DNA from: Pinus tabuliformis
Taxonomy: Eukaryota; Streptophyta; Pinopsida; Pinales; Pinaceae
Reading direction: 5' to 3'
DNA: 64,000 nucleotides
Assembly: GCA_031772625.1 (NCBI GenBank)
Contig: CM062820.1
Span: 315,798,783-315,862,782 of the forward strand
Both the position numbers and the translations under genes were made by a program. The notes beneath the pieces are model-generated. The model had not been told where the DNA came from, ran no database searches, and saw nothing but the letters and a program-made list of their open reading frames with translations. This document shows, in pieces, positions 14,718 through 26,319 of this stretch (position 1 is its first letter; every line of letters starts with the position of its first letter).

Positions 14718-15740
14718 CTACGAGATTGTGTGCAGAGGAGAATCATGTTGTTGGAGTACATTCCTACAGAGGAACAATATGCAAATATTTTGACAAAGGC
14801 ATTTTCAAAATGCAAATTTGAGTTCCATAGAGGCAAGATCAAGGTAGCAGATAATTCATTTCTTGTTGAGAGGGAGTGTTGAAAGTGGAAACAATAAAAT
14901 CCTAATTTAATTTTCCATTGAATTAAATTAGGAGAAAATTGTAATTCCACATCATAAGACAATAAGAATGAGTTAACTAAGTTAATTTCACTTGGTTGGC
15001 TTAGTTAATTCGATTTGAGGGCCTGAATTGAGTCATGTAGAGTGGTTCCTAAATTTTAGGAGCCTAGGTTGAGTTTAATTTGAGTTGTAATAATTTAATT
15101 TAGTTAAATTGAGTTAATGTCAGTTAAATTAGTTCCAACTGTTGAAGGAACTAGTAGGAGGTCTAGAAGCAGGGTGCAACTTCATGTGTTCAACCGGTTA
15201 ATTGATAAATCAACCATAATTAACTCATGTATGTATGAAATTCAAGTTACCCTGTTGAGATTAGAGTTCAAGTGTAGTGTACTATCAGTTGTATAATTTT
15301 CTGAGTTGTACAAGTGGTGCGTGCAGTCTGAGAAGGGCCTATAGGGATTGCACAATTCAGGATGGTGATTTCCCTAATTAATAGGGGCGAATTCCTTGAT
15401 AAAAAATGCAATGAAATATGAGTTTGGCAAGCAATAGAATTGGATAATTATTGGCTAGAGTAAGCTTGTGAGGTAGTGAGATAGATTGTACTTGTGCAAA
15501 GATTGTTTAGGTTAAACAAACATTATATTTTCTTCTCTATTATTCTAATCTAATGCAATATACATATAGGAAGGGGTTTTGAGTAGAAAGCTTCCCCCTT
15601 AGATAAATCTCTGAGCATATGTGATTGAATATTGTCTCATGTTTTGTGATTTCTCGATCGATTAATTGTTTCCGCTAATGAGTAGAGTAGATTCAAGTAT
15701 TTTGTTTTATCAAATTACATAAGAAGTTTGAATCTACAAG
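14718..15740 (+). mobile_element. 3' end of a Ty1/copia element: pol tail plus 3' LTR, broken
   Basis: The plus strand encodes the end of copia RNase H (RDCVQRRIMLLEYIPTEEQY then ANILTKAF), followed by the purine tract gagagggag (14,868-14,876). The LTR starts at 14,877 with tgttgaaagtgg. The pol stop codon overlaps the first bases of the LTR, as many plant copia elements have it. The LTR runs to roughly 15,740; its 3' end cannot be fixed because the partner LTR is absent. The 5' LTR and most of the body are missing, so it is an old 5'-truncated fossil. Confidence 0.75.
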
Positions 15741-16772
15741 GAATTTATATAGCCTTGATAGTATGCAATGGTTTCAAGACTCAAGGATGCATGAATTCCT
15801 CACATAATCTGTGATATCATCAACATTTGCATTGACGTTCATCATGTAGCCTCATTGTCATCATTCCTCATTCCCATCTATGGAATCTTTGTCAAAGCTC
15901 TCTTGAAATTTCATGGAATGTATTCCAATAGGCCCATCACCATTGCCATCCACCAATGCCACACAATGATTAGTGAATGCGACCAACGTTGATATTTCAT
16001 CAAATTGTTCCTGTATGCGACAAAATTTGACATGGTTAGACTAGGCACATGCGTTGATGGTATGTGATGGTTTCAAGACTCAAGGATGTCTGACTTCCAC
16101 ACAAAATCTTTGATATTTTCCACATTTGCATCAACACTCATCATGTAGTCTCATTGTCATCATTCCTCATTCCCATCTAGGGCATATAGGAGTTAGAGAA
16201 TATGTTCGTATATGGGATTAAGTTATGGATCATATATGTTACTAGTTAACAAGTATATTTGTTATGAATGAGAGTTTACTAGTAATAATGGCTACATTTC
16301 AAGATTTAAGGGTGATAAGGTTATGCTTTTTGGGATATAGTGGTTATGGTTACAAGATATATTAGATAATAGATGTTAGGGGTTAAAATTAGTAGGTGTT
16401 AAGGGTTATAGAGGCTTGGGATTATAGTTGTTATGTGTTATAAAATTTAGGGGTGATAAGGCTTGGAAATCACGGGGTTAGTAATTATAATGGTTATGGA
16501 TTTACGATTAGGAATTAGGAGTGATAGTAGTTATAGAGAATGCCCACGGTGTGTAGCGTATTTAAGGATTTTGTGTTAAAGGATTAGGGATTAAGAGTTT
16601 ATGGCTTAAGAATTCAGGGATTACGACGTAAGGGTTCAAGGGTCTGTTATCACCTATAAAAGTTTTATAAATTTTTGCAAAAAATTTAAATTTGGGTCAA
16701 ACTTTTTGAAGGCTATTATTATGCATTGGGTTGATATACATGGTTATAGTTATTTTTATAAAAAATATTAGG
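15741..16772. other. Left flank of element A, with a 130-bp duplication and telomere-like remnants
   Basis: A segment of about 130 bases is present at 15,757-15,885 and again at 16,054-16,182 ('ggtttcaagactcaaggatg' to 'cattcctcattcccatct'), direct orientation. From about 16,300 to 16,650 the DNA becomes a worn mix of 'ttaggg', 'ttaaggg' and 'gggttat' words. These resemble the better-kept array at 57,840-58,220, sharing 'ggattttgtgttaa' and 'ggattagggattaa'. Confidence 0.6.
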
Positions 16773-16777
16773 TTCCT

Positions 16778-17108
16778 TGTTATGCAACTGTATATCACAA
16801 AATAGAAGAAAATATAGATCAACGACTTGAGAATTAGCCTCTTCGAGGTGGAACCTACTTTACATCATAAATGGACAATTATTGGATGATACAAATGATA
16901 AGACCTCCTTTCTATATCTAGGAGTCTAAGGTGTTACAATATAAACAGAGGCTACATAACGATAATAATGTAAGGGCACAACGATAATAATAATGGGATT
17001 CTATGGGGCACAACAATAACAATATGGGGGCTACATTAACAATAAAAATAAGGGGGATACACTAACAATAACAATAAGGGGGCTACATCAGTATTATAGG
17101 GCCTAACA
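16778..17108 (-). repeat. Element A 3' LTR
   Basis: On the minus strand it runs TGTTAGGCCC to TTGCATAACA. It has an internal ~26-bp tandem repeat (gggggctacattaacaataa, about three units, plus related 'cacaacaataacaat' units). It matches 52,822-53,154 along its full length. Confidence 0.9.
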
Positions 17109-17345
17109 TGCTACTTTACTTCAAAAAAAGTGTTTTCCTAAACACTTGAGTAGTTATGAATGCTTTTGTATAAAATTATCATCCTCCCATGTGGAATATT
17201 TAGCAGGTAAGTTCTTCCACTTAATGAGATACTCTGAAATTGATTGCTTCCGTAGTTGTCATGTTCTTGTTTTTGTGACTGCTTCAGGCTCCAATATGAT
17301 TTTTACTTCTTCGTCAAGTTTTGGCAATATTTTTTGAACTGAGAG
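17109..17345 (-). pseudogene. Element A chromodomain region
   Basis: Minus-strand translation contains ISEYLIKWKNLP and STWEDDNF, the core of a chromodomain ('YLVKWKG.P..ESTWE'). In chromoviruses this domain follows integrase and steers insertion towards modified chromatin. It lies directly before the 3' LTR, as expected. The region is a fossil. Confidence 0.75.
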
Positions 17346-17423
17346 CTTGTCACCGATAGACTTATTTAAGCATGAAACGTGGAAAATTGGGTGTACTTGA
17401 GAATATGTAGGCAACTCTAGTTT

Positions 17424-18187
17424 TTATTCCATAGTACCAATCTTTTGCAACACCTTGTAAGGACCATAGTACTTGGGTGATAATTTATTGTCCTTCTTTG
17501 CTTGCTTGAGGGACATTTGTTTGTATGGTTGTAGCCATAAAAATACATAGTTTCCTACGTCAAATCTTATTTCACTGTGATGTTGATCTGCTTGTTGTTT
17601 CATTTGATTTTGCGCCAGAGTGAGGTTATCCTTTAATAGTTGGAGAACTTGTTGTTGATGTTCAATGTGATCTTCCACTGCTTGAACCTTAGCATTTTAT
17701 CTTGAAGATGATGTGATGGATGGTGGATGATATCCATAAAGTGCAATAAATGGGGTCATTTTTGTTGCAGTATGGAAGGAAGTTTTATATGATCATTCAG
17801 CCAAAGGTAACCACGTGACCCATTGTGTTTGTTTATTAGATACAAGGAAACAAAGATATACTTCCAAACATTTGTTCACTATCTCAATTTTCCCGTCAGA
17901 TTGAGGATGATGAGACGAGCTATGAGCTAATTGAGTAGTAATACAAGAAAATAATTCTGTCTAAAAATTTCTAGTGAAAATGGGATCTCTGTCACTTACA
18001 ATAATATGTGGGTTTCCATATAGCTTTTGAATTGTTTCCATAAATGCAATAGCAACTATACTGGCTTTAAAAAGATGAGATAATGCAAAAAAGTGTCCAT
18101 ACTTGGTAAGTCTATCAACGACCACCATGATGACACTTTTTCCCTTGGAATAGGGTAAACCTGTGATAAAATCCATTGGGACCTCCT
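17424..18187 (-). pseudogene. Element A integrase core and C-terminal (GPY/F) region
   Basis: Minus-strand translation shows VPMDFITGLPYSKGKSVIMV then VVDRLTKYGHF (first catalytic Asp region), IIVSDRDPIFTRNF (second Asp), and later DVGNYVFLWLQPYKQ and KLSPKYYGPYKVLQKIG (the GPY/F module). Integrase joins the DNA copy to the host chromosome. The domain is cut off at 18,187 by element B; its N-terminal part lies beyond B at 36,025-36,330. Broken fossil. Confidence 0.85.
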
Positions 18188-18270
18188 TGTTATAGACATA
18201 TTTGGGCACTGAAACCCCAATCACATATGTCCATAAACCAAAGGCTCTCAAACCCCTAAAAGTGTTGTTT
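18188..18270 (+). repeat. Element B, LTR head fragment
   Basis: About 80 bases identical in order to the start of the full LTR at 20,390 (tgttatagacatatttgggc onward). It gives the outer left TG end of B. Confidence 0.85.
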
Positions 18271-18456
18271 CACCTCATAAAAAACAAGATCACCCAACAA
18301 TACAATGAGACAAACCAACAAAACTTCCTTACAAATTACAAAATTCTAGCCTTTGGATCTCTAGGATGAGGGATCCATATATAGATGTTTGTAGGAGAGT
18401 GAGTTAGCTTCTGGGATTTTGATTAGTGTCATTTCAATGATAGTTCTTGGTTCAAC
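18269..18456 (-). repeat. Element B, inverted LTR middle fragment
   Basis: This is reverse-complementary to about 20,770-20,970 of the plus-oriented LTR ('cacctcataaaaaacaagat' to 'tgatagttcttggttcaac'). It joins the LTR head at a very short shared string (ttca). Confidence 0.85.
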
Positions 18457-19327
18457 ATCTCTGAGTATTATCACGAGCAGGTTTACGCGAAGTTCAAGCT
18501 CATTAAAAAATAAACCGAGCAATGAGCATATGTTCCCCCAGAGTTTAAGCTCATTAAAAAATGAACCCACCTTCGGTAAATAACCTTTGCGATCGCATAG
18601 CTATCAGCTTTTAAACCTTGGTCGTGTTCTTACCATCACCTCCACTCTTTTTTAGCTGATCATATGCCTCCATTTGATTGTTTACCCTTTTGAGGAACAA
18701 CTGCGATGAGTGATTCTATTAGCCATCTTCTTTACACTGCCGTGATTGAAAAGTTCCAAACCTTACCTGGAACCAGTTGCTATCCAAAAACATCACTTGT
18801 TCCTCAAAAAACGAGTCTCCTTTAAGCTCTTTTCAGACTCGTAAAATATGAAAATATTGCCCAGCAATTGGCCTCTCCAACTCGTTAAAGTGATTGGAAG
18901 TGCCATCCCTCCTTTATATTTTAATCTTTTGGACCTGAGGGATCATTACACAAAAATATCGAGCGTTTGTCTTGTTCGGCTCATTAAAACTATCGGAAAG
19001 TCATCCCTTTCGTATTATTTTATACTTTTTCAGACTTAAGGGATTATATTACGAAAAAGGACTACTGAAGTTTCCTTTCCGTCTCTTTTTAGACTCTCTA
19101 AAATTGAAAAGGACCGAGTTATCTTTGTTGTTAAACTCGTTAAAACAATAGCGACAAACTTGTCCATGCAGACAAGAACAAGTTTCACTGTTGCTAGGCT
19201 TGCTAAAACATAGCGATGGGTTTGCCCGAAGGGAAAATTATAGAACAAGCATATGTTATCCTCCTCAAGCTTGACAAAAATAAAGAGGTAATGGTCAACA
19301 ATGACTGGGGAAAAAGGGAAGAAAAAT
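18457..19327. other. Element B non-coding segment with repeated 'gctcattaaaa' words
   Basis: No coding is seen. The words 'gctcattaaaaaat', 'actcgttaaag', 'ctcattaaaactat', 'actcgttaaaac' and 'cttgctaaaac' recur every 60-150 bases, suggesting an old degenerate tandem repeat. It lies next to the 3' non-coding segment of the element and occurs once in the window. Confidence 0.6.
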
Positions 19328-20389
19328 TGAATAACTTCATTGGTAGCAGGTCGCTCTTGAACATGACACTTTCACTCCATCACCATGATTGAGTCGGGTT
19401 GGGTTATTCTGTTCACTGGTCATATCACCATTGGTCCTCCGTACCATCCATCTTGGGGTTAACGCTACCAATCCATTTCAGTGTCACCGATATGTTCAAG
19501 AGAAGTCGCTCAGAGAATTCACCAACCCAGCTAATGCCTCATCTGCTGTAATACCTTAACACTCCATTCTTTCATGACCGCCACCCTGAACCTTGTATCA
19601 TCAGATCGTTTTCACCTCCACAAAATCATTTGTTCTGTTCCATGTCGTAGTTGTGGGATTCATTAAGGCCCTCCTACGACGGGTCATTTCTTGTCGACAT
19701 CAACTCATTATCCAAGAAGTTGACTTAGGAACAACCCTTTCAGTACTTTGAAGCTTGCATGCCTCAATGGCAAGTTTCTCACTTCCGGCGACAGGTTTAC
19801 ATCAATGGCCTTCGACCGAAAGATTTTGCGTGGTGTTCGACATCAACTCATGTATTCACACCATGTGAATTGTACTGCAGTACCTTGAGGGTCATCATCA
19901 TTATTAGTGATTCCTCTCGTGCCTGTTAATAGCTTACATCATTGGCTGGTAATCAGGTGATGTCTTTCCATGTTCGACATCAGAACATCTTTTCACATGG
20001 ATCGACTTGTATTTCGGGTGAAGATTGAACGAGTTTGAATACCCCGAATCTAGTTTCATCCATCCGGGCTGCAATATATTCAGGAAAATAAAGACATCAA
20101 ATGTACATCATAACTGCACAGATAATCATCCAAGCTAAGGGATGATGGCTCTACCAGAATCATCAGTCTGCCACATAGACGATTGTCTGCCCTATGTACA
20201 TGAAAATGAATTTATAAAGCTGAGCATGGGACTGCCCGCCTCAGCTAAATCATGAAAATATTATGAAGATAATGTATTGTATTGTATCTTATTATAGGTC
20301 ACCTTCCAGTTCGAAAAACTTCGGATCCTCATGATAAAACATTTCACTCGACATCAGAAGATTTACGACCTCATGCTTTAGGGGGCAAC
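19328..20389 (+). repeat. Element B 3' non-coding segment, left copy, ending in a purine tract
   Basis: It ends in ttagggggcaac directly before the LTR start at 20,390, which fits a polypurine tract. The whole segment is repeated in inverted orientation at 34,590-35,651. No coding is seen. Confidence 0.75.
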
Positions 20390-21435
20390 TGTTATAGACA
20401 TATTTGGGCACTGCAACCCCAATCACATATGTCCATAAACCAAGGGCTTCTAAACCCCTAAAAGTGTTGTTTCAAACCCTAAAGGATCAAGGTCAACTGA
20501 TTACATCATTTCCCATAAGTTCTCCCTTAAAAACTGCTTCGAACTAGTCAAAACTGGACCATCCAGACTGCTCCATGCTGAGGGTGCGATGCATCTCACC
20601 TGCTACACACAAAGGGTGTGATGCATACTAAAAAGCCCTTCTGTAGGGTGCGATGAGCAAGAGAAGACAAATGGAAGAAGCAGTTTGCTAAGTGGAAACT
20701 CAAAGAATCTTCTATAAACTGCTCATATGACACTTGCCTCTCTGAATTCACCCAGGGATGAGTAAGAGGTCATGAAATCTCCAAGTTGAACCAAGAACTA
20801 TCAGTGAAATGACACTAATCAAAATCCCAAAAGCTGACTCACTCTCCTACAAACATCTATATATGGATCCCTCATCCTAGAGATCCAAAGGCTGGAATTT
20901 TGTAACTTGTAAGGAAGTGCTGTTGGTTTCTCTTTGAGACATTGTATTGTTGGGTGATCTTGCTTTTTATGAGGTGAAGAGGGCTTTCATTCTGGGAGAA
21001 TGGCGTTGGATCAGATAGCTTGGTTGTAATCCTCTCTTCTACTACTTCTATCAATAAAGCTATTTGAGTTTTCCTCCATATACTTGTATATCTCTGAATT
21101 TTGTATTTATATATGCATTTGTATGGTTAATGTACATCTGATCCTACATTGTTTATGGTTATAGATCTCTATGCTTTGATGGTATTTTGTTGCTTTGACT
21201 CTACAGGTGTTCTTTGAAGCGGGACAAGTGAGAAAGGAGTGGTGAAAGCTCCATCAAGGGAGAGAGGAAACAAGCAAGGAGACTAGCGAAACACTGAGGT
21301 TGGTACTCTCTGCTTCTCTCTCATCTATCTCTCATAAAGGAAAACACAAGTAACTTTAGTTTGTTTGTTTCTAAGATAACTACCCGTCTTAGTGGGACTA
21401 GCAGCTCTGAATGGACACTAGTTTTCCCGATAACA
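20390..21435 (+). repeat. Element B full LTR, plus orientation
   Basis: 1,046 bases, TGTTATAGAC to CCCGATAACA. A TATA-like ctatatatgg lies at 20,857-20,866 and a polyadenylation-type aataaa at 21,053-21,058. These suggest U3 up to about 20,890, then R and U5. It matches the minus-oriented LTR at 33,546-34,589 at roughly 92-93% by eye and the tail at 35,636-36,019 more closely (about 97% over the shared part). Confidence 0.9.
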
Positions 21436-21438
21436 AAA

Positions 21439-21456
21439 TGGCGACTCCATTGGGGA
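21439..21456 (+). other. Element B primer binding site, left copy
   Basis: TGGCGACTCCATTGGGGA begins three bases after the LTR end. This type of site is known from Tat/Ogre elements and is thought to pair with a tRNA-Arg 3' end; the tRNA identity is from memory. Confidence 0.75.
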
Positions 21457-21458
21457 AC

Positions 21459-23115
21459 GCTTTGACACAACTTGCTTTTTCAATTTTTAAGAGTCGAGAA
21501 GAAGCTAAAGATGATTCTAGTCACCTTCGATTTTTAATGAGCCTGAAGTGACAAGTGCTCAGATGGACCTTTTCTTTTAAGGAGTCTGAAAAGGAATGAA
21601 AGTGACTACTCTGGAAATCTAGACAGAGGTATTACCAAACCAATCGCAAAACTGCAGAATACTTTTTAAGGTACAACAGTCAATCTTCTTGAATGTTGTG
21701 TTCAGTGCATTGCAATTGATAGGGCGGCAAACACAACTTCCTAAGGATAAAGGATATCAGCCTATTGTGGTCTCCCAATATATACTCGACGGTACGTGGG
21801 AGCACAAGTCCGTACTGGCACTTGTTGTATCAAAGAGGAGGAATCACCTAACCTACGATGAAAACGATAGTTACCAGGCTTTACAACGCTAGAATACGTC
21901 TCTAGCCTAGACTTCTAGATGTTGTGCGTTAGGTTCCAAAGCGTTTTTATGTTCATTGAGGTTTATTTTACAGTTGATCTTTCTTAAGAAGTTTTCCTTT
22001 AAGGTTCACCGCGTGATGTATATATACAATTCCTAAATATGCAATCTAAGATGATAAACAGTCGTTTACATTCTTTTAGCAATGAAAATTCTAGCTACTA
22101 AGGAAAGAGAAATAAAATTCTTTCAACATAGAGCAGAGAGCACACACCAGATGCACTTTTCCTAAATCAATTTCCGCATGTAGTCTAAATGCAGATGCAG
22201 ATGCATGTATTTATTTATTTTTATTTTTATTTTATTTATTTTTTATTTTTTTTCAGTTTCCTTAATGTGAGAATGAAAAAAAAGAAAACTAACTATAGAT
22301 CTGAACTATTTTCTTTCAAAGCAACAGTACTAACAATTTTCTCTTTTCGAAACGAAAGGAAGACTAAGACGTCACTTTGCGATTTCAAATTTAAAACTGC
22401 TTTCGACACTTGAAATACTAATAATTTCAAAATCAAGTACAATGGCAAAAGTGTAATAAACTATCTAAAAGAGGAAGACTTTACGACACTCTTTTTCTTG
22501 ACTGAAGACGACAGTTGCACCACTTTCAAATCAAAAGACGACAGTTCAATTAAGCTACTATTTGTAAAGGAGGACTGTAAATGATGAAAAATACATAAAA
22601 AACATTCACAATTCCTTATCAATGGAGGCTGAATAATGTAAAGGAAGAAGGTTTCAACAGTGATATACTAATCATAGACAGCGAAACTACTGAATAAATC
22701 TGAAGACAATGAAGAGAAACCCAAAATCTGGAGGCAGAAACAGTCTCACTCAATCATCGCACCTGTAACACAGGGAAACAAGGATGCATCTCACCTGCAA
22801 CACACGGGAGGTGCAATGCATCCAGGTTTCCAACGAGAGACAGTGAGATGGTCCATGGATGAGACTGAGCTTGGTTTTCACTCACAGTTCGCAACTAAGT
22901 TTAGGGGTTTAGGCTGAGCTTTTGATAGGTAGTAAACACAAAGTATAGGGGCTGATCTAATGAGGTTGTTTGAGCTACCACCAGGGCACTTAGGATGTTT
23001 GCAAGTCAGATGTTCAGTTCATAAACTACCCGGAGATTGACTGAAGTAGTGTTGATCTACTTTGCAGTTGCATAGCAAAAGCAGTTCGAAGGCTGGCTGG
23101 CTTAACTTCATGGCT
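21459..23115 (+). repeat. Element B leader block, left copy
   Basis: About 1.65 kb that matches 31,893-33,465 in the same orientation, from 'gctttgacacaacttgcttt' to 'gcagttcgaaggct'. No coding is seen; it includes a T-rich low-complexity tract at 22,205-22,255. On the right side the same block lies between the minus-strand primer site and gag, so there it is the untranslated leader. Here its polarity is opposite to that of the adjacent LTR. Confidence 0.8.
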
Positions 23116-23199
23116 TCGTCTGGAACATGGGCACAAAGAGGAAAGTTTATGCACTATTTTTTCATGGAAATTTTGCCTGTTTTTGCCTGAATCAAGATC

Positions 23200-24444
23200 C
23201 TAATCCTTCTCTTGTTTGTTTTTAAGAGATTCATCGGATCAAGATGGTTGTTACATGGCGTGAACGTGAGCATGAAGAAGATGATATGATTGCCTTACAT
23301 GATCTAGGTACGGTGACTGCATTGCCGAATTGTGGCTTGCTCAAATTCTTCCGTATTTCCAGCATGAGGCTTTCTTGATGCATGGGATCCTACCAACCAA
23401 GTGTTCTAGATTCGAGGTAAATCCATCCCTTTGACAGTTGAGGATATCTACTTCTTGACCGGTTTATCGAGGCGTGGTGCCCCTCTCTCACTATCAGGAT
23501 CTGCCCATGGGGGTGAATCCGTGAGGGATTATATTCGTCGGTTCTGTAGAGATGGTTCTCAGCCGAGTAGGGATGGCAAGATCAGTATTCAAGATGTCAC
23601 TGACCGGTCCTTGAGGACTATCTTATTCACCTTTGCTAGATTGGCTGGTAGTGCGGCTCTTCATTTGGCCAACAGGTCCTATATGCAGTATGCTCTGGAA
23701 TGCCTTGAACCAAAGGTATTCAACTGGTGTGATGCAGTACTTCCGGTTATAAAAGAATAGCTTACCAAGGTGAAGAATGGAAGATCCAAGAACTTTGGTT
23801 ATGGTTCTATTCTGACCGCTTTTTCCTTGGAGAAAATCCCACTGATGCAGCCACAATACATTTCACTTGGAGTGCCAGTGCCGACAGAACCACGGATGCA
23901 GAGATGGGTCGATCTTATGGCCAGACATGCTGGTCAATCACAGATTTCATTCTCTGATGCCTTCTTTGAGTGGTTCAACTGTCAGCAGATGGTCTTTGCC
24001 GAGTATCCGTATGCTGGGATGGATTTCCAGGGTGACCCAGATTTGGTGTTGCCGGCTGGTGAGCAGTGGGGTGCTATAGGTAAAAGAGCTGACCATATCT
24101 TTGTTTATTGCTTTTATAATGTTCTTGTGCTTTTTAAATGTCATCAAGACTTAATAAAACCCATGTGTTTGTGCAGATATTGGACCAGTGCGACCAACAA
24201 TGCACTCGAGGGTAGCCACTGCCGTTCCAACAGGAGAGGCTGTAGGGAGGGCTATCCTTCCGATATGGACGTAGCCAAGACCCTTGCAATATTGCAGGAT
24301 CAGATCGAGGGTCTCACCCTTGGTATTCAGGATGTGAGGACCGACGAGTTACCTCTGAGATTACAGCACCATACTACTAGCGTGCTGAGTCGATGGACTA
24401 GGCTCTTACGTATGATCGCACATGCGGTGACCTGTTATCACTAG
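23200..24444 (+). pseudogene. Plant mobile domain (PMD) extra ORF of element B
   Basis: Plus-strand translation gives PNCGLLKFFRI, then MTVEDIYFLTGLSRRGAPLS, YIRRFC, MQYALECLEPKVFNWCDAVL and a second stretch with FSDAFFEWFNCQQMVFAEYP. This pattern is the plant mobile domain, known from MULE transposons, some gypsy elements and the host MAIN/MAIL proteins. Its molecular role in retroelements is unknown. A stretch with GT and AG borders (24,080-24,176) looks like an intron. The tail (VAKTLAILQDQIEGLTLGIQ) may form a coiled coil. It lies antisense to gag-pol, an arrangement described for extra ORFs in Tat elements. Part of an old, broken element. Confidence 0.75.
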
Positions 24445-25147
24445 CACCATTAGTCTAGAGTGCTTTTCCTGCATTTTTGAGTTTTTGGGTCATATGATCG
24501 GTTTTTCCCTGGACACAGAACATTTTGAAAAACTATAAACAATTATATATATTTTTGATTTTCGGAGCTTTATTTTGGTTAAGTTATATGATCCTAAAGC
24601 AAATGTTGATTGAAATGCTTTCTTTTATAAATGTTGCAAATGTCTATCTAACACATAATTTTCTAATGAATCAGTTAATGTGTTTAAGTTTCTGGAAATG
24701 TCTTGATATTGAATAGAATCAAACTACCTTTCCAAAATCCTGACCCTTAGGAACATACGATAGATAGCTGGATTCTAAACGGAATAGATGCTAGTAAGCT
24801 GTAGGATGATGAGTTGTGAGTCTAGCCTAACAATAATTCAGCGTATGCCATGTGCGATGGAATCAGAGAGAAGTTATATCAACGTGCTATACTCAGTGAT
24901 GTTGTTTGTTGACCGACCAATACATACCCCTGTGAAACTCACTAACTCGCTGCTTGGATAAAAAATGGCCCAGGCTGCAGAAGATAGGTTCCGCGTACTA
25001 CAAGTAGCTCTGTCGGCATATCCAACAAATGATTCCAATAGGTTTCACATATGCAACAAATGCAAAAGTGGATTACCTAACCAAAATGACCACTCTTGAT
25101 GAAAACAAAAACGTAACAAAATCATATAAAGAGATTACTACACTTAG
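24445..25147. other. Element B spacer between PMD ORF and pol end
   Basis: The two genes converge here (PMD ORF from the left, pol from the right). I see no domain. Nothing resembles an LTR or a purine tract. Confidence 0.5.
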
Positions 25148-26300
25148 TCAAGCATAGTAACGCTTAAGGTACAACCCGTTTTGGGGTTGCGCCAGTGGAA
25201 TCCCATCATAATCTACTAGCTCATAGGCTCCTTTTGCTAATACCCGCTTAACAATGTAGGGGCCCATCCACAATGATTGGAACTTACCTGCTCCCAATTT
25301 ATCGATTTCCTGATCGTAGAGTAAGACCAGGTCACCTTCTGAGAAGACACGGGGTTTGACATTTTTGTCAAATTGCACCTTAACTCATTTCTTATGAGCT
25401 TCGTTAGCCAAGGCAGTGTCACGACGGGTTTCATCCAATTGGATTAGTTCCAAGAAACAAGCCTCTTCCTCTAAAGTTCCGGGGAGAAGGTTGACTGCAA
25501 GCTTGAGAGATGAAATCTCACATTGAATCGATAAAACCGCTTCGAGGCCATACACCAGCTAAAAGGGTGTAAATCCGGTTGCATTTCTTACCGATGTCCT
25601 ATATGCCCACAAGGCTGAGTACAGGATTAGGTGCCAACTCCATTTGTGGACTCCAATCATCCTTTGCAGCATGCGCTTCAGGACTTTGTTGATGGCCTCA
25701 ACTTGTCCATTAGCTTGCGGATAATATGGAGTAGAACTGTCGTAGGACAGTCCTAATTTGGTAGCCAATTCGACCATCATGTGATTGCAGAAATGTGATC
25801 CATGATCTGTGACTATGGCTTGTGGAACACCGAACCTAGAGACTACATGATTGAAAAAGAAAAGAGCAGCCGTTTCGCCGCTGTTATTTAATGTAGGCAT
25901 CGCTTCGGCCCATTTCGTAAAATAGTCAACTGCGACTATGATATACCCATGCCCCTCGACCGAGGTGGGGTTACATGTCATGAAATCTATGCCCCATTTG
26001 GCGAATGGCCCAACAACAACTACTGGATGCAGAGGTGTGGGTGGTATTCTAGTTTTGTGGTCGAAGATTTGACAAGAATGACAACTTCTGACTGCGGTTA
26101 TGCAATCTTTGAACATTGTTGGCCAGAAGTAACCTGCTCATAAAATCTTTTGTGCTGTAGCGTAACCAGATTGATGCCCTCCACACGCGCCTGAATGACA
26201 ATCATTCAGGACTTTTTTGGCCTCCTCATGGTGAGGCACCTTCGCAGAATTTTATCGATACCGCGGCGGTAAAGTGTATCACCGATGATTATGTAGTCTT
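25148..26300 (-). pseudogene. Element B integrase
   Basis: Minus-strand translation shows the zinc-finger end (AVRSCHSCQIFDHKTR), then the catalytic core with WGIDFMTCNPTS, IVTDHGSHFCNHMM and YYPQANGQVEAINKVL (the D, D and E positions), then LYSALWAYRTSVRNATGFTP. Further on lies the GPY-like module (FSEGDLVLLYDQEIDKLGAG then KFQSLWMGPYIVKRVLAKGA). This is the C-terminal part of a Ty3/gypsy polyprotein of non-chromovirus type. No chromodomain follows. Fossil copy. Confidence 0.85.
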
Positions 26301-26319
26301 TTGCTTGGTATCGAGTACG

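Noticed and set aside
22189-22413. Small membrane protein ORF
   Set aside because: The phenylalanine-rich start comes from a T-rich low-complexity tract in the B leader.
23431-24444. A host MAIN/MAIL-type gene
   Set aside because: It lies inside element B between its pol and leader copy, which fits a transposon-carried PMD rather than a host gene.
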